This document shows positions 26,729 through 33,461 of a stretch of DNA of 33,461 nucleotides, piece by piece (within the stretch, counting starts at the first letter, position 1; every line of letters begins with the position of its first letter). Below the pieces are notes generated by a model that was not told where the DNA came from, did no database searches, and saw only the letters and a list, made by a program, of their open reading frames with translations. The stretch is from the NCBI GenBank assembly GCA_017624285.1, contig JAGANI010000050.1:1-33461 (forward strand). The letters run 5' to 3'. Origin of the DNA: Clostridia bacterium. GTDB taxonomy: Bacteria; Bacillota; Clostridia; Christensenellales; Borkfalkiaceae. Made by a program: the position numbers and the translations under genes.

Positions 26729-27877
26729 TTACGCCAAATATGCTATTTTTCCGTCAACCACGGTTAGTTTAACGGTAAAATCTTCACATAAAACGGCAAA
26801 GTCTGCCTTTTTACCTATGGTAATCGAGCCAATTTTATCAAAAACTTTTAAGTTTTTAGCAGGATTCTCCGTGGCGTAAAGTAATGCAGTTTCAAGCGGG
26901 AGACCCACGTGCTTAACTAAATTTTCGATACCTTTATTCATCGTTAAAATACTACCCGCTAAAGTACCCGACTCTAACCTAATTGCATCGGGACAAAGCT
27001 GAACTTTTAAGCCCCCGAGCGAAGTAAAACTATTTACTTTTGCCGTTAAAGAACCTTTAGGACTTAAAGCATCGGTAATAAGAATAAGTTTATCAGGCTT
27101 TTGCTTTGCTAAAATTTTGATAGCATCAAAATTAACGTGTACGCCGTCGCAAATTATTTCGTTATAAACGTCGTAAATCATTGAACCGCCTACAACACCT
27201 ATTTCCCTATGAGTAAAACCACTCATCGCGTTAAAGGTATGGGTTACGCAAGTGATACCACAATCAATACCGTCTTTAAGTTGCTTAGAAGTTGCATTTG
27301 TATGCCCTGCTGAAACCGTAACGCCCTTAGATGCAACGTGTTTAATAAAATCGCACATACCATCAACTTCAGGCGCTAAAGAAATCATCTTAACAAGACC
27401 CTCGCCAGCGTCGTAAACCTTATCAAAAGCAGCAACGTTTGGTTTTAATATATAATCTGGGTTTTGCGCGCCTTTTTTACCAAAATCAATAAACGGACCT
27501 TCTAAATGTACCCCAACGACTTTAGTTGAATTATCAGGCGTGTTTAGCGTATACTCTTTAGCAATTTTAACAGCTTCAACCGTTTTATCAATATCAAACG
27601 TAGTAGTTGTTGGTACAAAAGACGTAACACCTTCTTTAACTAAAGTTTTGGTAATAGATTTTAAGCCGTCTAAATCGCACGACATAAAATCAACGTCGTT
27701 AGCACCGTGAATATGCTGGTCTATAAATCCGGGGCATAAAATACCGTCTATAACAATTTCCTCATCAATGACGTCAGGATTATCGCCAACATATAAAATT
27801 GTATCACCCTCAAAACCAACGCAAACAGTTTTTATACAACCGTCAACGTATGCTTTGACGTTTTTAAAGCCTTTCAT
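26729..27877 (-). CDS. nagA: N-acetylglucosamine-6-phosphate deacetylase
   Basis: A 382-residue amidohydrolase-fold enzyme that removes acetate from GlcNAc-6-phosphate. Motifs: PGFIDQHIHGANDVDFM (HxH metal site), VHLEGPFI, SAGHTNA, THTFNAMSGF and LITDALSPKG with the catalytic Asp. Length is typical. TAGGAG precedes the ATG by five bases. It follows nagB by eight bases in one operon and feeds that enzyme its substrate. Confidence 0.95.
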   Translation of the reverse strand: MKGFKNVKAYVDGCIKTVCVGFEGDTILYVGDNPDVIDEEIVIDGILCPGFIDQHIHGANDVDFMSCDLDGLKSITKTLVKEGVTSFVPTTTTFDIDKTVEAVKIAKEYTLNTPDNSTKVVGVHLEGPFIDFGKKGAQNPDYILKPNVAAFDKVYDAGEGLVKMISLAPEVDGMCDFIKHVASKGVTVSAGHTNATSKQLKDGIDCGITCVTHTFNAMSGFTHREIGVVGGSMIYDVYNEIICDGVHVNFDAIKILAKQKPDKLILITDALSPKGSLTAKVNSFTSLGGLKVQLCPDAIRLESGTLAGSILTMNKGIENLVKHVGLPLETALLYATENPAKNLKVFDKIGSITIGKKADFAVLCEDFTVKLTVVDGKIAYLA

Positions 27878-27885
27878 AAAAACTC

Positions 27886-28611
27886 CTATAAAATTGAAGA
27901 TGCCGCTTCCTTATCGCAGATAAGAATAACGTTATCGTGGCGTTGTAAAATAGATGCGGGAACTTCTTCAGAAACCTTACCCCTAACCGTCTTTTTAATT
28001 GCATCAGCCTTATTTTTGCCACTTGCTACTAAGATGATGAGTTTAGCCTTCATAATATTAGCAATACCCATTGAAAGTGCTTGCTTAGGAACTTCATCAA
28101 TAGAGTTAAATAGTCTTGAATTATCTTTAATGGTGTTTTCAGTAAGATCAACGATATGTGTAACGCTATCAAAAGCAGTGCCGGGTTCGTTAAAACCAAT
28201 GTGTCCGTTAGAACCGATACCTAAAACTTGAACGTCAATTTGTAAAGAATCTAAATAAGCGTTATAATCATCACACTCTTTTTGTAAATCGCTTGCTTTA
28301 CCGTTGGGAAGTCTGGTATTAGATAAATCAATATCAACGTGGTTAAAAAGATTTTCCCTCATAAAAGTAACGTAACTTTGGTCGTCGCCTTCACCTAAAC
28401 CAACGTATTCGTCTAAGTTAACGGATTTAACGTTTTTATAAGAAGTGCCGTTTTCCTTGTGGTCTTTAACCATTTCTTTATACAAACCGATAGGACTTGA
28501 ACCAGTAGCAAGACCTAATACAGCATTAGGATTAGCACTAATAACTTCTTTAATAACTTCAAACGCTTTAACGCTCATTGCATCGTAATCTTTTTCAATA
28601 AAAATTTGCAT
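27886..28611 (-). CDS. nagB: Glucosamine-6-phosphate deaminase
   Basis: A 241-residue cytosolic enzyme that converts glucosamine-6-phosphate to fructose-6-phosphate and ammonia. Motifs: GLATGSSPIGLYKEM, VNLDEYVGL (catalytic Asp) and GIGSNGHIGFNEPG (catalytic His). The start is ATG 28611 with GAGGTG seven bases upstream. An in-frame ATG at 28671 lies inside the promoter and is rejected. It is first in a nagBA operon with its own promoter and palindromic operator candidate. Confidence 0.95.
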   Translation of the reverse strand: MQIFIEKDYDAMSVKAFEVIKEVISANPNAVLGLATGSSPIGLYKEMVKDHKENGTSYKNVKSVNLDEYVGLGEGDDQSYVTFMRENLFNHVDIDLSNTRLPNGKASDLQKECDDYNAYLDSLQIDVQVLGIGSNGHIGFNEPGTAFDSVTHIVDLTENTIKDNSRLFNSIDEVPKQALSMGIANIMKAKLIILVASGKNKADAIKKTVRGKVSEEVPASILQRHDNVILICDKEAASSIL

Positions 28612-28659
28612 AATTAAACACCTCGAAATTACTTTTTTAGCCATTTTATGACTATTTTG

Positions 28660-28688
28660 ATTATAAAACAAATTATATAATTTGTCAA
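28660..28688 (-). promoter_or_regulatory. Consensus promoter of nagBA
   Basis: Minus-strand TTGACA (28683-28688), 17-base spacer, TATAAT (28660-28665), both hexamers perfect. The -35 lies just eight bases past the activase stop codon, so nagBA can be expressed apart from the GRE genes. Confidence 0.85.
28668..28685. promoter_or_regulatory. 18-base perfect palindrome in the nagB promoter, candidate operator
   Basis: ACAAATTATATAATTTGT is a perfect palindrome filling the spacer and part of the -35. A bound repressor would block RNA polymerase. A GntR-family regulator such as NagR is a candidate by analogy; none is encoded in this window. Confidence 0.55.
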
Positions 28689-28695
28689 TCTCTTT

Positions 28696-29538
28696 TTATA
28701 ACACTTTAACGGGGATGCCGTTATCAGTAAATACGTTTGTTAAAATTTTTTCTGGTTTAGAAAAATTTTCTGTAAAAACTTTACCATACATTGGGTATTT
28801 TGCAGGTGCAAGCGTGTTATATGGTAAAAGTTCCACCCCTACTAAATTACCACCTTTTACAAATTTGGCAGTATTAAGTAGATTATCAAAATCATCGTTA
28901 ACGTCATTAATTAAAGGAATCCTAACTATAAAAGGCTTACCTAAGTCTTGTAGTAAACGCAAGTTGGTTTTAATTATAGCGTTATCCACACCTGTATAAA
29001 ATATATGTTTATTGCTATCAAAAACTTTAAAATCTATATAAACTTTACTAAGCTTATTGACTATTTTTTTAAAAACGTCGCTTTTAGCATAGGCGGAAGT
29101 TTCTATCATTGATTTACCTTTTACGCCATCTAAAACGTCAGATAAAAACTCATACTGTAACAACGGTTCTCCTCCAGAAAAAGTTATCCCACCATCGTTA
29201 TTAAAGAATATTTCATACCCGTTAAGTAGCTCGATTAATTCGGTATCAGAATACTTTTTACCTGAAATCGAACGTAAGTTTTGAGGACATAAATTTACGC
29301 AATCACCACAACCAATACACTTGGAATTTGATAAAACAGCGCATGACGTGGTACGGCATTTTCCACAATGAAGGCAATTTGCCACCTTTACCATTACTTC
29401 GGGATTAATATCAAACCCCTCGGGATTATGACACCATTTGCACCTTAATGGACAGCCTTTTAAAAAGACCGTTGCGCGCATACCGTCACCGTCGTATATA
29501 GAAAACTCCTTAATATCAAAAACAGTACCGTAAGACAT
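28696..29538 (-). CDS. Glycyl radical enzyme activase (radical SAM)
   Basis: A 280-residue radical SAM activase. The SAM-cluster motif is GCPLRCKWC (Cys29, Cys33, Cys36). Two ferredoxin-type motifs follow, CLHCGKCRTTSC and CIGCGDCVNLCP, the first with a one-residue longer last gap than usual. GGITFSGGEPLLQ is typical. AAGGAT precedes ATG 29538. It lies downstream of the GRE gene, separated by a 46-base gap with a stable hairpin, and should activate that enzyme. Confidence 0.9.
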   Translation of the reverse strand: MSYGTVFDIKEFSIYDGDGMRATVFLKGCPLRCKWCHNPEGFDINPEVMVKVANCLHCGKCRTTSCAVLSNSKCIGCGDCVNLCPQNLRSISGKKYSDTELIELLNGYEIFFNNDGGITFSGGEPLLQYEFLSDVLDGVKGKSMIETSAYAKSDVFKKIVNKLSKVYIDFKVFDSNKHIFYTGVDNAIIKTNLRLLQDLGKPFIVRIPLINDVNDDFDNLLNTAKFVKGGNLVGVELLPYNTLAPAKYPMYGKVFTENFSKPEKILTNVFTDNGIPVKVL

Positions 29539-29557
29539 AATTTATCCTTTAAGTTAA

Positions 29558-29578
29558 AGGCCGTAAAATATACGGCCT
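29558..29578 (-). terminator. Intercistronic hairpin between GRE and activase
   Basis: A perfect 8-base stem AGGCCGTA / TACGGCCT with a 5-base loop, followed by TTAACTT but no long T run. It may act as a partial terminator or an RNA-end stabiliser that lowers activase output relative to the enzyme. Confidence 0.5.
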
Positions 29579-29584
29579 AAATTT

Positions 29585-31657
29585 TTATAATGAGTAATCT
29601 GCCCTTAAAATAACTTGATCTTGATAACATTTATCAAGTTCAACAAAATAGCCACTCCAACCCCAAACCCTAACAATAAGGTTTCTATACGCTTCTGGGT
29701 TTTGTTGCGCTTTGATAAGTTCAGACTTATTTATTACGTTAAGTTGAAGTTGATGCCCACCAAGTTTAATGAAATTTTCAACTAAAAGCGCCAACTTTTC
29801 AACACCCGTATCGCTATTAACAGATGAAGCAGTAAACTCAAACGTAGCTGGGCCACCGTTTATATTATTGCTTAAATCAGGTTTAGTTAAAGATTTAACA
29901 ACTGATAATGGACCTTTTGTTTTAATAGTAATAGACGGGGTATAGTTTGCAGGTAAAAAGTCGCATTTTTTTCTACCGTCGGCACTTGCTGTGTAATCGT
30001 TACGCGTGGAACTTACAACGTAACAGTTAGCACTACCCGTACCCGCCCTGCAAATACCATTTCTTGAGTTTTTGTACGCTAAGCAAGCGTCTGAGTGGGC
30101 CTTTAACAACCTACTTGCAATAGCGTCTATATTATCAATACCGTTGCCGAATTTTTCAGTATAATTTACTAATTTATTACGGAACTCGTCATTGCCAGCA
30201 AAATCTTTTTGTAAAACATCTAAATAATCTTTAGCGCTGATTTCTTTAGTTTCATTAACAAAGTGATTAAAGCAAGAAATTGAATCTACCGCATTACCTA
30301 AACCAAAGCCGTGTTGACCGTAGTTGTTATATTTATTACCTAAACTGATATCTTTAGCTTCTTCTATGCAACCATCAAACATTAAAGACATAAACGGTGC
30401 AGGAACTAAATAGATATCGTAAACTTCGTCTAAAAGGACTTTAGTATACTCTTTAACTTCTTGCTCTACCGCCGAAGTAAGTTCATCTATATTTTTACAA
30501 GATTCCCCATACTTATTAATTGCGTTATTAGCACAAATAACGTACGACATAGCAGAAATATTTACGGTTTCCATACCAACACCGGGGATAATAAACTCCC
30601 AACAAGCAGCAACACAGTAGTTGTGAGCATCAGCCTTATCATAACCTAATTTTATTAAACCAGGTATAACGATATCGTCGTTAGAATATTGTGGAAAACC
30701 TAAACCAATAGTTGTTAACTTAGATGCAAATAACAACCTTTCTTTAGGTGTGGTTTTATTTACACGTAAATTGATTTTTGGATCGATAACTTTTAACTCG
30801 TAACTAGCTTTTATGCAAAGTTCTGAAAGTAAATTATAGGTATCGATGCCGTTTTCGTCATAACCACCAAGCATAATACTTTGACCATTATCGCCCTGTT
30901 GTAAGCCTGGGTAAAGATCGGTATCTTTGTTGCAAGAAATAAAGAAATCTTCTAATACCTCTAAAGCAGTTTCGTTTGTTAATACCCCGTTATCCAAGTC
31001 TTTTTTAAGATACGGATACATCATTTGGTCAAATCTACCTAAAATAACGTGATACTCACCTTCAACCCAAATACAAAAATGGATAATCCTTAAAAATTGT
31101 AATGCTTGTTTAAAAGTCTTTGGTGCGTAAAAAGGCACAACACATAAATCTTGATAAATATCAAGATAACCTTGTTTTAAAGCTTCTTCTTTATATCTTA
31201 AAGCAAAATCAACAATAGCGTTAAGCGTAATAAGCTCAATCTCATAAAACTCTTTATCTTGTTTTTTAGCGTTAGATAAACGTGTTTTTACTTCATCAAT
31301 CAATGCATAAAGACCTTTAGACATTATCTTTTGATAATCAGGTGCAATATTTGTTACAAAACCTTTTTCATGTATATATTTACCAGTTGCTCTAATCGAA
31401 TCAAACTCCTCTTCACTTAAAACTGGTGGTAAAGCGGGTAAAGTTCTAGTAAAGGCAATACGTTCTTCAGGTAAAAATACAGGAACTTCCTTACTTAAAA
31501 ATAGTTCAAACCTTTTAGCGACACGCATAGCATGCGAAAGATTTTTATCCCTATAAGTGGAAATATCTATATTATTAAAAACATCTTGGCTTTGCCTTAA
31601 TGCAAAATGTTTGTGATCAACTATATAATTTCTTAAACGAGACATCCTTTCGGTCAT
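29585..31657 (-). CDS. Glycyl radical enzyme of the pyruvate formate-lyase superfamily, Cys-Trp-Glu type
   Basis: A 690-residue GRE. AAAGGAGA stands eight bases before ATG 31657. The thiyl motif is AACWEF (Cys352, Glu354) followed by IIPG. The radical loop is RVWGWSGYF (Gly666), 24 residues from the C-terminus. The Cys-x-Glu pair argues for a dehydratase, lyase or decarboxylase rather than pyruvate formate-lyase. It differs clearly from the GRE at 5113-7275 outside the two motifs. Neighbours are its activase, nagBA downstream and a glycerol-1-phosphate dehydrogenase-like gene upstream. Substrate unknown; a phosphorylated or amino-sugar-derived polyol is one context-based guess. Confidence 0.87.
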   Translation of the reverse strand: MTERMSRLRNYIVDHKHFALRQSQDVFNNIDISTYRDKNLSHAMRVAKRFELFLSKEVPVFLPEERIAFTRTLPALPPVLSEEEFDSIRATGKYIHEKGFVTNIAPDYQKIMSKGLYALIDEVKTRLSNAKKQDKEFYEIELITLNAIVDFALRYKEEALKQGYLDIYQDLCVVPFYAPKTFKQALQFLRIIHFCIWVEGEYHVILGRFDQMMYPYLKKDLDNGVLTNETALEVLEDFFISCNKDTDLYPGLQQGDNGQSIMLGGYDENGIDTYNLLSELCIKASYELKVIDPKINLRVNKTTPKERLLFASKLTTIGLGFPQYSNDDIVIPGLIKLGYDKADAHNYCVAACWEFIIPGVGMETVNISAMSYVICANNAINKYGESCKNIDELTSAVEQEVKEYTKVLLDEVYDIYLVPAPFMSLMFDGCIEEAKDISLGNKYNNYGQHGFGLGNAVDSISCFNHFVNETKEISAKDYLDVLQKDFAGNDEFRNKLVNYTEKFGNGIDNIDAIASRLLKAHSDACLAYKNSRNGICRAGTGSANCYVVSSTRNDYTASADGRKKCDFLPANYTPSITIKTKGPLSVVKSLTKPDLSNNINGGPATFEFTASSVNSDTGVEKLALLVENFIKLGGHQLQLNVINKSELIKAQQNPEAYRNLIVRVWGWSGYFVELDKCYQDQVILRADYSL

Positions 31658-31684
31658 AGTTAAATTCTCCTTTAATTTTTATAC

Positions 31685-31713
31685 ATTATATAATATATTG
31701 ATTAATTTTTCAA
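31685..31713 (-). promoter_or_regulatory. Promoter of the second GRE operon
   Basis: Minus-strand TTGAAA (31708-31713), 17-base spacer, TATAAT (31685-31690), and a 21-base leader with AAAGGAGA. An AT-only inverted repeat (AAGATTTTT / AAAAATCTT) lies just upstream at about 31712-31735. Confidence 0.75.
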
Positions 31714-31774
31714 GATTTTTTTATATAAAAATCTTTTAAATGTTTTTATATTATATAATACGCTAAATAACTAA

Positions 31775-31801
31775 AAATAAAACCCCGCTTAAAACGGGGT
31801 T
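31775..31801 (-). terminator. Terminator of the G1P dehydrogenase-like gene
   Basis: On the minus strand, AACCCCG-TTTTAAG-CGGGGTT, a perfect 7-base stem followed by TTATTTTT. It separates this gene's transcript from the GRE operon. Confidence 0.85.
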
Positions 31802-31815
31802 AATTGTTTATAAAA

Positions 31816-33069
31816 TTATAAATCAAGCATATGAGAAACTCTTTTTAAAGATAAGCGTCTTCTCATATACGGATGATAAGCAAAACTTTCTTTAACGAAG
31901 TCGTCGGATTTACCGATCTGATTATAAGTTACTGGACAACCAGCAACCTTCATGGCAGATAAACAGTCTTCGTAAGAGGGAACAGAGTTGATAATTTCAA
32001 CAATCTCGCCCCATTTATCTTCAATATCTTTAGGATCGATAGCATCGGTAATGGTATCGGGTGTATTTAATTTTTTAACGTCGGAAGCAAGTTCACCATA
32101 AACGTTATAAATGGTTTCCCAATCGTTAACTTCTTTATGTGCTTTAACGGATTTAAGTAAAGCAAGTTCTTTATAATATTTTAATATCATAAGTGTAGAA
32201 ACACCTACGTCGATACCATGATAGTTAGGCACGATATTATCTAAAAGTTCTTTACACTCCCAATAATGCGCTTGAATATGCTCCGTACCACTACCTGGAC
32301 GGGAAGTTTTGGTAAAACTCATCGCGATACCTGTTAAAAGTAAAGATTCAAATATAGCGCCAGCGGTTTCTTCATCTTCTAAGGTAACTTTATCAGCCAT
32401 CTTCATAAGATTATCAACTGCAAAACGCGTTAACGCACAAACCCTATCACAATAACTTTCATTAGTTAATAATGCGGAAACCTTCCAGTCGATAATTGCA
32501 ATATATTTAGAAATCATATCACCAAAACCTGCCGATTTTAATTCAGCAGGCGCTTTTGCTAAAATTTTAGTATCCCCGATGATAACTTCCGGACACTTAG
32601 CAGGATAAGTGATTTTAAAACAACTATCTACTATTGGCGCAGAATATGATGCAAAGCCATCCATACTAGGCGCTGTAGCAAATAAACATAAAGGAACGTT
32701 TTTGTTAGCACAAGCCATACGTGCGGGATCGTGTATAGAACCAGTACCTACTGCTAAAACAGCACCAATACCTTTATCTATAAAATCCTCAACCAAACGA
32801 ACGTCATCCATAGTTGCAACGCGTAAGTTATCATAAATATATGTAGAAACTTCAAAATCAGATAAAGTATCTAAAATACCGTCGGCAGCTTTAATAGTGT
32901 TTTTATCAGCAGTAACTAATATCTTTTTGGGGAAGTTATTTTCCTTTAAGATATTGCCTACTTCATAAACTAAACCACTACCGATACGAATATCATTAAT
33001 AGCACACTCGTGCTTCATGCCACAACTACAATTTTTATAATCGTTAATTAATTTTTTGAAATCAGTCAT
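31816..33069 (-). CDS. sn-Glycerol-1-phosphate dehydrogenase-like (AraM/EgsA family)
   Basis: A 417-residue member of the iron-type alcohol dehydrogenase superfamily, closest by motif to the AraM/EgsA glycerol-1-phosphate dehydrogenases. The NAD(P) loop GTGSIHDPARM is at about residues 107-117, then SMDGFASYSAP. Metal ligands are expected in AGFGDMISKYIAIIDWK (Asp), GTEHIQAHYWE (His) and NYHGIDVG (His). The known reaction reduces dihydroxyacetone phosphate to glycerol-1-phosphate. The ribosome binding site before ATG 33069 is weak. It has its own promoter and terminator. Next to a GRE it could also reduce an aldehyde or ketone product; this is inference. Confidence 0.85.
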   Translation of the reverse strand: MTDFKKLINDYKNCSCGMKHECAINDIRIGSGLVYEVGNILKENNFPKKILVTADKNTIKAADGILDTLSDFEVSTYIYDNLRVATMDDVRLVEDFIDKGIGAVLAVGTGSIHDPARMACANKNVPLCLFATAPSMDGFASYSAPIVDSCFKITYPAKCPEVIIGDTKILAKAPAELKSAGFGDMISKYIAIIDWKVSALLTNESYCDRVCALTRFAVDNLMKMADKVTLEDEETAGAIFESLLLTGIAMSFTKTSRPGSGTEHIQAHYWECKELLDNIVPNYHGIDVGVSTLMILKYYKELALLKSVKAHKEVNDWETIYNVYGELASDVKKLNTPDTITDAIDPKDIEDKWGEIVEIINSVPSYEDCLSAMKVAGCPVTYNQIGKSDDFVKESFAYHPYMRRRLSLKRVSHMLDL

Positions 33070-33091
33070 AATACACCATGATTTTTTTTAT

Positions 33092-33100
33092 ATTATAACA
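33092..33100 (-). promoter_or_regulatory. Extended -10 promoter of the G1P dehydrogenase-like gene
   Basis: Minus-strand TGTTATAAT about 23 bases before the ATG. No good -35 stands 17 bases upstream, so it would rely on the extended -10. Confidence 0.5.
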
Positions 33101-33211
33101 CTTTTATAAGAAAAAGACTATATAATTTTACTTTTTTATTGCTATTTATCGAATTTTGATTGATTTATTTTTAAAAACAAGAAAAACAATCAAATTTAGC
33201 CTTTTTTAAGA

Positions 33212-33240
33212 TTGAAATAATCAAATTAAAATAGTATAAT
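33212..33240 (+). promoter_or_regulatory. Promoter of the fliB-like gene
   Basis: TTGAAA (33212-33217), 17-base spacer, TATAAT (33235-33240). The ATG at 33248 is seven bases beyond the -10, at or next to the expected transcription start, and no ribosome binding site fits between them. Confidence 0.65.
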
Positions 33241-33247
33241 TACTTAT

Positions 33248-33461
33248 ATGAAGACTATTTACCCATCTTACTTAGATAAATTTAACTGCATAGCCGATAA
33301 ATGCCCCGATACTTGTTGTGCTGGTTGGAAGGTTTGCATCGATAATAATACCTATAAAAAATATAAATCTGTTAAAGGTGAATTTAAAAAAGTGTATCAG
33401 AAGTACCAGACTGTCCTTGCCCCCGGAAACACCCACAGCAATCCGGTCCCCGGCCTCAATC
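33248..33461 (+). CDS. FliB-like flagellin lysine N-methylase, N-terminal part
   Basis: The first 71 codons of an ORF that leaves the window. MKTIYPSYLDKFNCIADKCP and the following DTCCAGW give the cysteine cluster typical of FliB-family proteins (CxxxxCxxxCC). FliB methylates flagellin lysines in enteric bacteria; relatives in non-flagellated Clostridia have unknown roles, and no flagellar gene lies in this window. The frame stays open to the end, but from about 33399 the sequence turns GC-rich and loses family resemblance, so only about the first 50 codons are trusted. Confidence 0.7.
   Translation, partial: MKTIYPSYLDKFNCIADKCPDTCCAGWKVCIDNNTYKKYKSVKGEFKKVYQKYQTVLAPGNTHSNPVPGLN
33399..33461. 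other. GC-rich tail, probable chimeric or foreign contig end
   Basis: The last ~60 bases are about 60% G+C by hand count, with runs such as CCCCCGG and GGTCCCCGGCC. The rest of the window is far more AT-rich and has no such stretch. The change occurs inside a coding sequence. Confidence 0.6.

Overview
The window looks like the chromosome of a low-G+C anaerobic Gram-positive bacterium, probably a gut-associated member of the Clostridia. The signs are AT-rich sequence, strong AGGAGG-type ribosome binding sites, sigma-A promoters that nearly all have 17-base spacers, two oxygen-sensitive glycyl radical enzymes (GREs), a YolD/UvrX-type polymerase pair and a FliB-like gene. The exact lineage cannot be read from the sequence. 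No rRNA, tRNA, CRISPR array, insertion sequence or phage gene was seen.

Layout. (1) 1-4848 (-): a very large lipoprotein with a GH43 glycoside hydrolase head, a CBM9-like region and a duplicated beta-sandwich module, cut by the window start. (2) 5113-8164 (+): a divergent GRE and its activase. (3) 8243-17356 (-): one long operon with a Na+ symporter, phenylacetate-CoA ligase, indolepyruvate:ferredoxin oxidoreductase alpha, a fused oxidoreductase beta/second CoA ligase, an ACT protein, an amidohydrolase and an aminotransferase. (4) 17357-18700: a mostly non-coding stretch, then a GNAT-like acyltransferase. (5) 18708-26461: housekeeping genes purC, glyA, a yolD-like gene, a Y-family polymerase, trmO, a DUF1295 membrane protein, a DEDDh exonuclease and a CorC/HlyC transporter-like protein. 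(6) 26516-26712: a promoter, short ORF and terminator upstream of corC. (7) 26729-33069 (-): nagA, nagB, a second GRE activase and GRE, and a glycerol-1-phosphate dehydrogenase-like gene. (8) 33248-33461 (+): the start of a fliB-like gene, whose last ~60 bases are GC-rich and unlike the rest.

The most striking find is the 5' leader of the aromatic operon (17166-17327). A consensus promoter is followed by a 17-codon ORF, MLYYCTNYYVYFFNFKR, in which eight residues are Tyr or Phe. A Rho-independent terminator then lies directly before the ribosome binding site of the first structural gene, and an upstream segment could pair with the terminator's 5' arm. This is the architecture of classical ribosome-mediated attenuation. 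It suggests that the operon makes Tyr/Phe (perhaps Trp) from imported arylacetates: symporter, CoA ligase, reductive carboxylation to arylpyruvate by IorAB, then transamination. The beta subunit of the oxidoreductase is fused in frame to the second CoA ligase, and a ribosome binding site and start codon are still present at the joint.

Other points of interest are two GREs with unusual active-site contexts (Cys-Tyr-Glu and Cys-Trp-Glu, both with Gly-Trp at the radical site), a possible translation-dependent attenuator before corC, an 18-base perfect palindrome inside the nagB promoter, and a probable chimeric contig end.
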